Shown here in pieces: positions 46,628 to 55,703 of a stretch of DNA of 64,000 bases. Below the pieces are notes generated by a model. The model saw nothing but the letters and a program-made list of their open reading frames with translations. It did no database searches and was not told the origin of the DNA. This stretch comes from Allorhizobium paknamense (GTDB taxonomy: Bacteria; Pseudomonadota; Alphaproteobacteria; Rhizobiales; Rhizobiaceae), in the NCBI RefSeq assembly GCF_030815125.1, contig NZ_JAUSWH010000001.1, positions 1 to 64,000 on the forward strand, in the 5' to 3' direction. The translations under genes were made by a program, and so were the position numbers. Within the stretch, counting starts at the first letter, position 1; each line of letters opens with the position of its first letter.

Positions 46628-48157
46628 TCACGCCGCCTCTGCCGACAGCCGTTCTACCAAGGGTGCCACCTTCGGCGCGGGACTTGGCGGGGCCTGAACC
46701 TCCAGAGGCCGCCCTGCCCGTCTTTCACGCTTCACCCATTCGGTAATGGTTTCAGCGCAGGTATGGTCCACATAGCGCAATCCGGCGGAGGTGATGCAGA
46801 CCTTCTTGCCATCCGGCAAGCTTTCCAGCGTGTTGAGCAAGGCCGGAACATCCCGGCAGGTGCCCACGCCTTTCAGCTTCAGCAAAATGGCCTCATCATC
46901 CTCCTGCTGGTGAATATGCAGCTTGCGCCGCAGGAAGGGCACGATTTCCGCCAACGACAGGAAAAGCCCGACAGCCACCCCCACCAGCAGATCCTGCACC
47001 ACGACCAGGCTGACCGTGGCCGCCCAGACACCCACCGGCACCCAGCCGTGATGGGCGAAGAGATGCCGAACATGCTGCAGGCTCACCAGCCGCCAGCCCG
47101 TCACCAGCAGCACCGCCGCCAGTGCGGTTAGTGGCACGATGCCGAGAAGCTGCGGAAGAAGCGCCACCAGAGACAGGATCCAGATACCGTGCAAAATGGT
47201 GGATCGCCGCGTCGCGGCCCCGGCCTGGATATTGGCCGATGACCGCACGATGACCCCGGTGATGGGCAGTGCACCGAGCAGACCGCAAAGACTGTTGCCC
47301 ACACCCTGCGCCACCAGTTCCTTGTTGAAGCGGGTGCGCTCGCCGTCATGCATGCGGTCCACCGCCGCGGCGGACAGCAAGGTTTCGGCACTGGCAATCA
47401 CCGCAATCACCAGAACCGTGGCGATTGCGCCCGGCTGCAGCAGACCGGCAAAGCTTTCCGCCGTTGGCAGAGTGATGCCTTCCAGGAGCGTTGCAGGCAC
47501 CACGACCCTTGCAATCGGCAGATCGAGAGCGACGGTGATGACCGTCCCTGCCGCAACGCCAATCAGCGCCCCGGGCACCAGCCTCAGCCGCGCGGGCCGC
47601 AGCTTTTCCCAGCCCACCATGGCGACAAGGGAGATGAGGCCGACAATCAGGGCGATGCTATGATTGCTCATACCGCCGCCCAGCACCTTGCCCAGGGTTT
47701 CATCCATGGCCGCGACGTTTTCAACGCCGCCAGCGGCGGGCTTGGCATCCATCAGCACATGCACCTGCCCCAGCACGATCAGAATGCCGATGCCTGCGAG
47801 CATGCCGTGAACGACCGCTGGTGAAATGGCGCGAAACCAGGAGCCAAGCTTCAGATAACCGGCCAGCATCTGCAAAAAGCCGGCAACGATCAGCACCGGC
47901 CCCAACAGGGCCAGTCCATATTCCTCGACAAAACCGAAAACGATGACAGCAAGACCTGCCGCAGGCCCCGAGACCTGAAGCGGCGACCCTGCAATGACGC
48001 CGACAACGATGCCGCCGATAATGCCGGACACCAGCCCCATGGCCACCGGCACGCCGGAGGCGATGGCAATGCCGAGGCAAAGAGGAATGGCCACGAGGAA
48101 GACAACGATGGAGGACGCGATATCCCGCGTCAGGGCGGAGTTAGCTTTTGCCGTCAT
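46628..48157 (-). CDS. SulP-family anion (bicarbonate/sulfate) transporter with STAS domain
   Basis: A 509-residue transporter: about ten to twelve helices (residues 10-400) with the SulP features VAIPLCLGIAIASGVP and AGSPLQVSGPAAGLAVIVFG near the start, then a cytosolic STAS-like domain (about 410-490, LLKLKGVGTCRDVPALLNTL and TSAGLRYVDHTCAETI). It lies 4 bases downstream of a beta-carbonic anhydrase gene; such pairs usually mean bicarbonate or coupled CO2 handling, so I infer bicarbonate uptake, with sulfate as the alternative. Confidence 0.88.
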   Translation of the reverse strand: MTAKANSALTRDIASSIVVFLVAIPLCLGIAIASGVPVAMGLVSGIIGGIVVGVIAGSPLQVSGPAAGLAVIVFGFVEEYGLALLGPVLIVAGFLQMLAGYLKLGSWFRAISPAVVHGMLAGIGILIVLGQVHVLMDAKPAAGGVENVAAMDETLGKVLGGGMSNHSIALIVGLISLVAMVGWEKLRPARLRLVPGALIGVAAGTVITVALDLPIARVVVPATLLEGITLPTAESFAGLLQPGAIATVLVIAVIASAETLLSAAAVDRMHDGERTRFNKELVAQGVGNSLCGLLGALPITGVIVRSSANIQAGAATRRSTILHGIWILSLVALLPQLLGIVPLTALAAVLLVTGWRLVSLQHVRHLFAHHGWVPVGVWAATVSLVVVQDLLVGVAVGLFLSLAEIVPFLRRKLHIHQQEDDEAILLKLKGVGTCRDVPALLNTLESLPDGKKVCITSAGLRYVDHTCAETITEWVKRERRAGRPLEVQAPPSPAPKVAPLVERLSAEAA

Positions 48158-48161
48158 GATG

Positions 48162-48860
48162 CTACTCCGCCGCCATCAGCGGATCGTCCATGATATGCGG
48201 CGTAGCCCGGCCCGTTACGGCAACCGGCATCGGCTTCTCGCCCGCAACCACCTGGAAGCGCCGCTCCACACCATCATAGACCTGCACCTCACCGGTTTCG
48301 ATGTCGAAGAACCAGCCATGCAGCGTGATATCATTGGTGGCAAGCTTGGCCGCGACGGAAGGATGGGTGCGCAGATGGTCAAGCTGGATCACCACATTCT
48401 CCATGGCCACGGCCCGCACGCGGTCTCTTTCCGGCAGGCTTTCGGGATAGGCCTGGCAGACGATGGAATAGGCCGCCTGAGAATGGCGCAGCCAGGCCGC
48501 GACATTCGGCATGGGCGCCAGAAGATCATGGTTGCACAGACCCTTCATGGCGCCGCAATCGGAATGACCGCACACGATGATATCCCGCACACCCAGCGCC
48601 ACCACGGCATATTCGATGGCCGAGGAAACGCCGCCATTCATGGTGGAAAAGGGAGGAACGATGTTGCCGGCATTGCGGCAGACAAACAGTTCACCCGGAC
48701 CGGACTGGGTGATGACCTCCGGCATGACCCGGCTATCGGCGCAGGAAATCATCAGCGCCTGTGGCTGCTGGCCTTCTCGCGCCAGCTTGCGGTAGAGACC
48801 CGAATGAGTTGGGAAAACCTCTTCCCGGAAACTGGAAAGTCTTTTCACAAAGTCGCTCAT
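48162..48860 (-). CDS. Beta-class carbonic anhydrase
   Basis: Interconverts CO2 and bicarbonate. Zinc ligands C40, H99 and C102 with the D42-R44 dyad: ISCADSRVMP and VCGHSDCGAM; FVCRNAGNIVPP between them. 232 residues, cytoplasmic. The ATG at 48860 has AGGGA about 8 bases upstream. First gene of a two-gene operon with the SulP transporter, suggesting that bicarbonate brought in is exchanged with CO2 for carboxylases. Confidence 0.95.
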   Translation of the reverse strand: MSDFVKRLSSFREEVFPTHSGLYRKLAREGQQPQALMISCADSRVMPEVITQSGPGELFVCRNAGNIVPPFSTMNGGVSSAIEYAVVALGVRDIIVCGHSDCGAMKGLCNHDLLAPMPNVAAWLRHSQAAYSIVCQAYPESLPERDRVRAVAMENVVIQLDHLRTHPSVAAKLATNDITLHGWFFDIETGEVQVYDGVERRFQVVAGEKPMPVAVTGRATPHIMDDPLMAAE

Positions 48861-49351
48861 CACAAAATTCCCTTTTCTACGCCGGTGCGCCCGAAGGCTT
48901 TTGGCCGGCTTCGATTGTCACCCACATGTACAACCAAAAGATGTCGCGCGGAGTGGTCGGAAATATGGCTTTTTGTGCGATGCACTTCCGTTTTTCATCA
49001 CATATTGTTTATTCGATGTGATCTTGAAATTCCCGGAACCGCATACGGTGATGGATTTTAAATTGCATTATTTATAATGGCTTGAGTCAATTAAATGACT
49101 TAAGTCAAGTATTTTTCTGTCCGCTCAATAATCAAATACCCCCAAAAATGTGCGGTTTCCACACATTAAAAATCTGACCCGCCATTGCTGCGCGGCAGCA
49201 GAAAAATACACGCAGAACACGAGAGAGAAATGAGAGGATTTTTTGTGCCCGGTTGCGCGTTTATGACTTGATGAACGGGTGGAATGGGTGGAGTGTGCGT
49301 ATCTCTTGTAAAAGCCTGATAATAAAAGCCCCCGTTTTATGGACCATGCCT
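48861..49351. other. AT-rich gene-free region between carbonic anhydrase and pepT
   Basis: 491 bases with no gene-like frame. The centre (49010-49170) is unusually AT-rich for this window and contains the nested palindrome at 49081-49109, a TATAAT at 49073-49078, and an ATGTG...CACAT dyad at about 49148-49166. It must contain the promoters of both divergent genes. Confidence 0.6.
49081..49109. promoter_or_regulatory. Nested palindrome, operator candidate
   Basis: CTTGAGTCAATTAAATGACT then TAAGTCAAG: an imperfect 29-base dyad that contains the perfect 12-mer TGACTTAAGTCA (49096-49107) and a TTGAGTCAA site, so two or three regulator half-sites spaced about one helical turn. It sits 2 bases after a TATAAT box. 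Confidence 0.45.
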
Positions 49352-50593
49352 ATGCCCGATACGATTCTGGACCGCTTTCTTCGCTACGTGGTGATCGACA
49401 CCCAGTCCGATCCCGAATCACAAAGCCAGCCCTCGACGGAAAAGCAGAAAAATCTGGGCCGCGTTCTCGTCTCGGAACTCCAGGCCCTTGGCCTTGCCGA
49501 TGCGCATATGGATGAACATGGAAATATCTATGCCACCATCCCCGCCACGGTGGACAAGCCCGTTCCGGTCATCTGCTTCTGCGCCCATATGGACACCGCA
49601 CCGGATTTTACCGGCACCAATGTCAAGCCGCAGGTGGTTCGCAATTATCAGGGCAGCGACATCGTGTTGCCGGGCGATACCAGCCGGGTCATCCGCGTCA
49701 GCGACAATCCCGAACTGAAGAACCAGATCGGCCACGATATCGTCACCACCGACGGCACCACGCTGCTTGGCGCAGATGACAAGGCAGGCGTGGCCGAAAT
49801 CATGACGGCGGCGGCCTTCCTGATGGCGCATCCCGAAATACCGCATGGCACGGTCAAAATCCTCTTTACCACGGATGAGGAAATCGGCCGGGGCGCCGAC
49901 AAGGTCGACCTCAAGAAACTCGGCGCGGCGTTCGGCTATACGATGGATGGCAGCACGGTCGGCGAAATCGAGAACGAGACCTTTTCAGCCGACGGCGTCG
50001 ATATCGCCATCACCGGCGTCGCCATCCATCCCGGCACGGCGAAAGGGCGCATGGAAAATGCCATCCGCATCGCCAGCGACATCATTGCACGCCTGCCAAA
50101 GGATCAGGCGCCGGAAACCACAGAGGGACGGCAGGGCTTCATCCATCCCACCGGAATCGACGGCGCGCTGGAGGGCGCAACGATCAGCTTCATCATCCGC
50201 GACTTCGAAGTGGAGGGCCTGCATGCCAAGGAAAAGCTGCTGGAAGACATCACCCGCGAGGTGATGAAGGCCTATCCCGGCTCCTCCTACAGCTTCAAGG
50301 TTCGCGAGCAGTATCGCAACATGAAGATGGTGCTCGATCAGCATCCCGAGGTGATGGACAATCTGGCCGAAGCCGTACGCCGCGTCGGCCTCGAGCCGAA
50401 ACTCACCAGCATTCGCGGCGGCACGGACGGCTCACGCCTTTCCTTCATGGGCCTGCCCTGCCCCAATATCTACACCGGCGGCCACGCCTATCACTCCCCT
50501 TTGGAATGGGTGAGCGTGCAGGACATGGAAACGTCCAGCCGCACGATTGTGGAACTGGTAAAGGTCTGGGCGGACCGGGCCGTTAAAGAATAG
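49352..50593 (+). CDS. pepT: Peptidase T (tripeptide aminopeptidase)
   Basis: A cytoplasmic M20B zinc peptidase that removes the N-terminal residue of tripeptides. Metal ligands: His in CAHMDTAPD near residue 80, Asp in LLGADDKAG near 142, and TTDEEIGRGA near 177; HAYHSPLEW near 380 supplies the last His. 413 residues from ATG 49352 (GGA at 8 bases); ATG 49346 two codons upstream is equally possible. Its stop is 1 base from the stop of the convergent HNH gene. Confidence 0.95.
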   Translation: MPDTILDRFLRYVVIDTQSDPESQSQPSTEKQKNLGRVLVSELQALGLADAHMDEHGNIYATIPATVDKPVPVICFCAHMDTAPDFTGTNVKPQVVRNYQGSDIVLPGDTSRVIRVSDNPELKNQIGHDIVTTDGTTLLGADDKAGVAEIMTAAAFLMAHPEIPHGTVKILFTTDEEIGRGADKVDLKKLGAAFGYTMDGSTVGEIENETFSADGVDIAITGVAIHPGTAKGRMENAIRIASDIIARLPKDQAPETTEGRQGFIHPTGIDGALEGATISFIIRDFEVEGLHAKEKLLEDITREVMKAYPGSSYSFKVREQYRNMKMVLDQHPEVMDNLAEAVRRVGLEPKLTSIRGGTDGSRLSFMGLPCPNIYTGGHAYHSPLEWVSVQDMETSSRTIVELVKVWADRAVKE

Positions 50594-50594
50594 C

Positions 50595-51245
50595 TTATTT
50601 GCCGTGAAATAGGGACCTGGCTTCATCAATCGATAGAACTTCATCTCCGTTATGAATGATCGTATGACAATTGGGACATACAGGTCGTAGATCTTTAATG
50701 GGGTTGACTTTATACCCCCTACGAATTTGGGACATAGGCTTGATGTGATGAACCTGAATTACGTTCTTGCCCCGCGCGCCGTAGACCTCTTCAAGGAGCA
50801 CATCGCATACGACGCACTTATATCCGTAGTATTTCAGACAAGCATCGCGAGCTCTTCGATTTCGTTCATACCGAGTGATCTCACATACAAAAGGAGATCC
50901 TTCCTCGTAAGCTTCTTTAACAAAACAATTGTCAGATGGCTGACTTTTTTGCGAACCATCCGCGCCTATTAGACTCCAAGTCTGCAAACTTTTTGTTTTT
51001 GAGAATTTAGGCGCAGCTTGATATTTATGCGAGATAATTTGCCCCCGCCTCTGCATACCAGAAAGCAAATTTCCAACTGCTGCGTAAGCTGTATATGCGG
51101 GCTTATCAGCAATTTTTTCCTTGATAATATCCCAGCGGTCCGGGAAATTAGATCGAAGGCAATCGGCGATTTCATAAGTACTGAAAATTCTATTCGGATT
51201 CTCTGAAAGAATCTGAATTATAGCTGGCGGAACGCTAAGCTTCAT
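50595..51245 (-). CDS. HNH endonuclease with N-terminal winged-helix-like domain
   Basis: A 216-residue protein. Residues 1 to about 95 look like a winged helix (PAIIQILSENPNRIFSTYEI, AAVGNLLSGMQRRGQI). Residues 120-216 form an HNH domain of the McrA/restriction type: R/K-rich approach, YKCVVCDVLLEEVYG (C144, C147), VIQVHHIKPMS (H166, H167), DLRPVCPNCHTIIHNG (C190, C193, H194, H198). It would cut DNA, perhaps modified or foreign; no methyltransferase is adjacent. Codons and base composition are clearly more AT-rich than the flanking genes, suggesting horizontal transfer. The ATG at 51245 follows GGAGGTG; 51246-51431 upstream is AT-rich and without other signals I recognise. Confidence 0.85.
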   Translation of the reverse strand: MKLSVPPAIIQILSENPNRIFSTYEIADCLRSNFPDRWDIIKEKIADKPAYTAYAAVGNLLSGMQRRGQIISHKYQAAPKFSKTKSLQTWSLIGADGSQKSQPSDNCFVKEAYEEGSPFVCEITRYERNRRARDACLKYYGYKCVVCDVLLEEVYGARGKNVIQVHHIKPMSQIRRGYKVNPIKDLRPVCPNCHTIIHNGDEVLSIDEARSLFHGK

Positions 51246-51431
51246 CAACACCTCCAAAATTTGAAGTGAGCTGATGAAAACCTATTTCCTTTAATAAACG
51301 GAAAACGCTCAGGTTGCATCTACACATGAGCACAGCCGAATCTTAACCTCAACGTCCGGTACAAACGTATTCAGTGGACTTGCTACAATCTCAAAAGCCC
51401 TCGTGCGTTCAGGGCATACCTTTATAAATAT

Positions 51432-52952
51432 TTACTCCGCCGCCGTTTTCATATCCATGTCGTCGGTGGCGTTTGGATCGCCCGGGAGGGTTTCTGCTTC
51501 CAGATCGGGAAAGGCGACAATGCGTTTGCCGGAAAAATCCGTGTGGACCACGACAAGGCCCTGTTCCTCGAAGTAGCCGAGCAGTCGCCGCGCGCGGCGG
51601 GCGGAATGGGTGCCATAGGCTTTGGCGATACGCAGATCCGAAGGGCATGGCTCATTGCGAATGGCGGCCTTGGCCATCAGCAGGAAGACGCCTTGCAGGT
51701 CATCCGACACGCGCTGCGACAAGGACAGCGCAGTTTGCCAGCTTTCCGATGCTGCTGTCTCTTCGTCCACACCGGCCCGCGCAACGGCCACCCGGCGGCG
51801 GAATTCGCCCATCGGCATGGGAGGGCCGGTCACGCGGCGCATGCGAGCGCGCACCAGAAACTCTTGATAGAGCACGGAATCTGTACGATAGGCTGCCTGC
51901 GGATCTTCCAGAATTTCGGCAAGCACGGCGGCAAGCCGCCCTTCCCGCTCTTCCGGTGACAATTCGGGCTGCGCCGGGGCGCGAGGGGCGGATATGTCCT
52001 CACCGCTGGCGGCAGGGGTAGCCTTGGAAAGCTCCGCCAGAATATCTGTTGTGGGCCGCGGTGCCGGTGGTGCGCGGCGGACAACGGGCCGGTTGAACTC
52101 TTCCGGATCGGGCGTGAAGATCAGGTCTTCCACATCCTGCGGCGCTTCCGGCAGCGGCATCAGTTTCGGGCTCGACGAACGGGCCGAGGTTTCCACCGGG
52201 CCGATGACGATGGGCAGCGGACGCCGCGACATGGCGGGACCGAGAGCCACAAAGTTGCCCCGCTTAAGATCGCGAAACATTTCCGCCTGACGGCGATCCA
52301 TGCCGAGCAGATCGGCCGCGCGCGCCATGTCGATGTCCAGGAAGGTGCGGCCCATCAGGAAGTTCGAGGCCTCGGCGGCCACGTTCTTGGCAAGCTTGGC
52401 CAGACGTTGAGTGGCAATAACACCGGCCAGACCGCGCTTACGGCCACGGCACATCAGGTTGGTCATGGCGCCCAGCGAGAGCTTGCGGGCATCTTCCGAA
52501 ACGTCACCACCGACCGATGGCGCAAACATCTGCGCCTCATCCACGACAACGAGGACCGGATACCAGTACTCACGCTCAGCATCGAAAAGTCCGTTCAGAA
52601 AGGTTCCGGCAGCGCGCATCTGCTGCTCGATATCCAGCCCCTCCAGCGTCAGCACGCAGGAAACACGATGCTGGCGAATACGGGTGGCAATGCCGATCAG
52701 TTCCGCATCGGTACGATCGCCATCCACGACGATATGGCCGTATTTATCGGAAAGCGTAACGAAATCGCCTTCAGGATCGATGATGACCTGCTGTACCCAA
52801 GGCGCGGATTGCTCCAGCAGCCGCCGCAACAGATGCGATTTTCCCGAACCGGAATTGCCTTGCACCAGAAGGCGGGTTGCCAGAAGCTCTTCGATATCGA
52901 GCTTGGCAGGCTGACCGCCCGCCACGGTTCCCATATCGATCCCGACCTGCAC
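51432..52952 (-). CDS. HerA/DUF87-like ATPase
   Basis: A 506-residue ATPase of the HerA-FtsK superfamily: Walker A GNSGSGKSHLLRRLL (residues 32-46), Walker B PVLVVVDEAQMFAP near 132-145, sensor-like RGRKRGLAGVIATQRLAKL near 170, and a Pro/Ala-rich linker (about 275-330) leading to a C-terminal region with a winged-helix-like pattern (RIAKAYGTHSARRARRLLGYF). HerA proteins translocate DNA; this form occurs as a lone chromosomal gene in Hyphomicrobiales without NurA. GTG start at 52952 with AGGG at 8 bases. Its base composition matches the core genome, so it is probably not part of the HNH insertion. Confidence 0.8.
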   Translation of the reverse strand: MQVGIDMGTVAGGQPAKLDIEELLATRLLVQGNSGSGKSHLLRRLLEQSAPWVQQVIIDPEGDFVTLSDKYGHIVVDGDRTDAELIGIATRIRQHRVSCVLTLEGLDIEQQMRAAGTFLNGLFDAEREYWYPVLVVVDEAQMFAPSVGGDVSEDARKLSLGAMTNLMCRGRKRGLAGVIATQRLAKLAKNVAAEASNFLMGRTFLDIDMARAADLLGMDRRQAEMFRDLKRGNFVALGPAMSRRPLPIVIGPVETSARSSSPKLMPLPEAPQDVEDLIFTPDPEEFNRPVVRRAPPAPRPTTDILAELSKATPAASGEDISAPRAPAQPELSPEEREGRLAAVLAEILEDPQAAYRTDSVLYQEFLVRARMRRVTGPPMPMGEFRRRVAVARAGVDEETAASESWQTALSLSQRVSDDLQGVFLLMAKAAIRNEPCPSDLRIAKAYGTHSARRARRLLGYFEEQGLVVVHTDFSGKRIVAFPDLEAETLPGDPNATDDMDMKTAAE

Positions 52953-53077
52953 GCCAACACCCTTTCAAACGCCAACCGTCACTGTCCATGAATGACGTCA
53001 GTGTTTAGCATATCTTCATCATAAAGAGTGGCTGCTTTTCACGAAACCCACAGGCAATAAACTGCCGGGAAACCGGA

Positions 53078-53203
53078 TCATTCACCCGGATGCATGCGGC
53101 GGCGGGCCCGGTCGCGTCGCTCCCAGAACCAGGCATAAGCCCATCCACCCGCTGCGATCGACAGCGGCAGCACCACGAACGCGAATATCTGCAATTCGTT
53201 CAT
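53078..53203 (-). CDS. Tiny membrane protein (41 residues)
   Basis: One membrane helix (QIFAFVVLPLSIAAGGWAYA) followed by a basic tail WFWERRDRARRRM. The ATG at 53203 overlaps the stop of the gene upstream as ATGA and has GGAG 7 bases before it, so it looks translationally coupled. No family recognised. A longer frame from 53263 runs into the upstream gene and is unlikely. Confidence 0.6.
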   Translation of the reverse strand: MNELQIFAFVVLPLSIAAGGWAYAWFWERRDRARRRMHPGE

Positions 53204-53427
53204 TGGAGTCTCCGCAGAATACGTCTTCCTGATAAATGTAATACGGCGGCGGCAAAAAGCCAACAGATCGCCGAAATAATAAAAGGAAGGACGTGCGAGA
53301 CGGCATTGCTCGGCGTGTAAAGCGCTGCGGCGATGGGCGCAAACACGCCAACCGTCAAACAGGATGTGGAAGCCCGATCAAAGGCATTGGCCACGAATTT
53401 CGTCCGCTCGTTATGAATAAGCGTCAT
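53200..53427 (-). CDS. Small two-helix membrane protein (75 residues)
   Basis: Predicted helices at about residues 22-45 (TSCLTVGVFAPIAAALYT) and 48-66 (HVLPFIISAICWLFAAAVL), short basic ends, no recognised family. It starts 21 bases after the CorC-type gene stop, and its own stop overlaps the start of the 41-residue ORF. The tandem overlap and membrane character of both argue that they are real and transcribed with the CBS gene. Confidence 0.6.
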   Translation of the reverse strand: MTLIHNERTKFVANAFDRASTSCLTVGVFAPIAAALYTPSNAVSHVLPFIISAICWLFAAAVLHLSGRRILRRLQ

Positions 53428-53448
53428 CGCTGCGGCCTGCTCTGTCCG

Positions 53449-54741
53449 TCAATCCGGCTCTTCCACCGGTACGGGGGATACGAGAATCTTGTCGATGCGC
53501 CGCCCGTCGAGATCTACCACTTCGAATTTCCAGCCATTCTTTACAAAGCTTTCGCCAAGCGCCGGAATGCGTTTCAGTTCGTCGAGCACGAACCCGGCCA
53601 CGGTGGTGAAATCCGGATCGTCTTCCACCGGAACGCGGATATGATCCACGAATTCATCGATGGGCGTCCAGCCCGCCACCAGATAGGAGCCGTCCTCACG
53701 CATGACCAGCGCCGGCTCATCCTCGCCATCCTCCTGAAAGGCGCCGGTAATGGCTTCCAGAATATCGCCGGAGGTGATGATCCCTTCAAAGTGCCCGTAT
53801 TCGTCATAGACCAGCACCATATGCATGGTGGTTTTGCGGATGGACTGGATGATATCGATGGCGCCTGCCAGATCCGAGACGATCGGCACTTCATGGGTCA
53901 ACGCCAGAATATCGACTTCCGCGCCCTTGGCCAAAGCATCATAGAAATTCTTGACCAGCAACACGCCGACAATCTCGTCGGAATTGCCGTTGCGCACCGG
54001 CAGGCGCGAATGCTGCGAGCCGGAAAGCTTTTCGCGGATTTCCTCGATCGTGTCTTCGGTATTGATCGTTTCAACGTCGCGGCGCGGGGTCATCAGGCCG
54101 CGCGCGGTGCGGTCGGCCAGGCGCATGACGCCGGAGATCATCTGCGATTCTTCGGATTCGATCACACCGGCGCTTTGCGCTTCGGCGAGAACCGTCTTGA
54201 TTTCCTCATCCGTGACGGTGCCGGATGCCGCACCCTTTTGCCCGAGAAGCGCCAGCATGGCCCGACCGGAACTGTCGAGCAACCAGACCAGGGGAGCGGC
54301 AATTTTCGACATCACCAGCATGGAACCAGCCACGCGGGCGGCAATCATTTCAGGATTGCGCAGCGCGATCTGCTTCGGCACCAGCTCTCCGATGATCAGC
54401 GACAGATAGGTAATGAGAACGACCACGGACCCCACGCCAAGCGCATTGGCAAGCGGTTCGGAAAATCCTTGCGTTACAAGCCATTGGGTCAGGCGCGCAC
54501 CCAGCGTCGCACCGGAAAACGCGCCGGAGAGCACGCCGACAAGCGTAATACCGATCTGCACCGTAGACAGAAAACGGCCGGGATTTTCGCCGAGCCTGAT
54601 GGCCACTGCCGCACCGCGATGGCCTTGTTCGGCCAGAACTTTCAGACGCGCCGCGCGGGCGGAAACAACAGCAAGCTCAGACATTGCCAGCACGCCGTTC
54701 AGGAAGGTGAGCAGCACAACAATAAGGATTTCAGCAAACAA
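53449..54741 (-). CDS. CorC/HlyC-family CNNM-CBS membrane protein
   Basis: A 430-residue protein: CNNM (DUF21) membrane domain with about four helices (residues 1-175, MSELAVVSARAARLK, GITLVGVLSGAFSG, LIIGELVPKQIALR), paired CBS domains (about 200-330, GLMTPRRDVETI and VLVYDEYGHFEGIITSGDIL), and the C-terminal CorC_HlyC domain (about 345-425, YLVAGWTPIDEFVDHI). Such proteins are linked to magnesium or cobalt efflux; the old name hemolysin is misleading. The start is taken as TTG 54741, as a stop codon lies just upstream and no ATG fits. Confidence 0.88.
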   Translation of the reverse strand: MFAEILIVVLLTFLNGVLAMSELAVVSARAARLKVLAEQGHRGAAVAIRLGENPGRFLSTVQIGITLVGVLSGAFSGATLGARLTQWLVTQGFSEPLANALGVGSVVVLITYLSLIIGELVPKQIALRNPEMIAARVAGSMLVMSKIAAPLVWLLDSSGRAMLALLGQKGAASGTVTDEEIKTVLAEAQSAGVIESEESQMISGVMRLADRTARGLMTPRRDVETINTEDTIEEIREKLSGSQHSRLPVRNGNSDEIVGVLLVKNFYDALAKGAEVDILALTHEVPIVSDLAGAIDIIQSIRKTTMHMVLVYDEYGHFEGIITSGDILEAITGAFQEDGEDEPALVMREDGSYLVAGWTPIDEFVDHIRVPVEDDPDFTTVAGFVLDELKRIPALGESFVKNGWKFEVVDLDGRRIDKILVSPVPVEEPD

Positions 54742-54848
54742 GCGTTTTTAGGTCTCATAGGAACCGCACAATGGCGGCGGGCTTCAAGCTGTAGCACAAG
54801 TTCCGGCCACATTCCAAATGCCGGAACCAAGATTTCGGCAAGCAATAT

Positions 54849-55703
54849 TCAACCTGCGATATCGGCCTTGGTGACAGAGGCCATCCCTTGACCCTCAAAA
54901 ATCTCCGGCGTCATCGTCAGACCGAAGCCCTGCATCAACCGCCGCGTGGAGAAATCGCTGCGTCCCGACGTAAAGATCGCCACATCCGGCGCATCGGGAT
55001 GGGTTGCCTCCTCCGTCCAGGGCACCAGCCGTCGTGCCTGCCGGGCAATGGCTTCGGCGGGGTCCAGCCAGTCCACCGGCCAAGGGGCAAGCTTGCGGAA
55101 GAGATTGGCAAGAAAGGGATAATGCGTGCAGGCCAGAACCACGATGTCGGTCTTGGCCCCGTCCTGCTCCTGAAAGCACGGCGATACTTCCGCCAGCACG
55201 GCCGCCTCATCCACCGCCTCACCGCGAATATAGGCTTCCGCCAGCCGGGCAAGGCCCTGGGATCCGACGAGATGCACGGCACAGCGGCTGGCAAAGGAAG
55301 CAATCAGATCCTGTGTATAAGCGCGCTTGACCGTACCCGGTGTCGCCAGCACGGTGATCAGGCCGGATCGCGTCCGCTCCGCCGCCGGCTTGATCGCCGG
55401 AACCGTGCCTATAAAGCGCATATCGGGATAGGCCGCCCGCAAGGCGGCCCCGGCAAGTGTAAAGGCTGTATTGCAGGCAATAATCACCGCTTCCGGCTGG
55501 TGGCGCTGCAACAGCACCCCGAACAGCGAAACGATCCGCGCCCTGAGCGGCTCTTCCGCCCAGTCTCCATAGGGAAAGGCCGCATCATCCGCGACATAGA
55601 CAAACCGGCGCTCCGGCATCAGCACCCGCGCCTCGCGCAGCACCGTCAAACCGCCAATGCCCGAATCGAACACCAGCACCGGCTTTTCGTCAGTCGTCGT
55701 CAT
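54849..55703 (-). CDS. murI: Glutamate racemase
   Basis: Makes D-glutamate for peptidoglycan. [16 protein letters not shown] with the catalytic Asp/Ser, the two catalytic cysteines in IIACNTAFT (near residue 78) and [13 protein letters not shown] (near 190), [11 protein letters not shown]. 284 residues from ATG 55703, which overlaps the trmJ end by 14 bases; an alternative start at 55724 adds seven residues. Confidence 0.94.
   Translation of the reverse strand: MTTTDEKPVLVFDSGIGGLTVLREARVLMPERRFVYVADDAAFPYGDWAEEPLRARIVSLFGVLLQRHQPEAVIIACNTAFTLAGAALRAAYPDMRFIGTVPAIKPAAERTRSGLITVLATPGTVKRAYTQDLIASFASRCAVHLVGSQGLARLAEAYIRGEAVDEAAVLAEVSPCFQEQDGAKTDIVVLACTHYPFLANLFRKLAPWPVDWLDPAEAIARQARRLVPWTEEATHPDAPDVAIFTSGRSDFSTRRLMQGFGLTMTPEIFEGQGMASVTKADIAG

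Noticed and set aside
51409..51648. Short frame overlapping the 3' end of the HerA-like gene
   Set aside because: No ribosome site and Arg/Pro-rich shadow composition.
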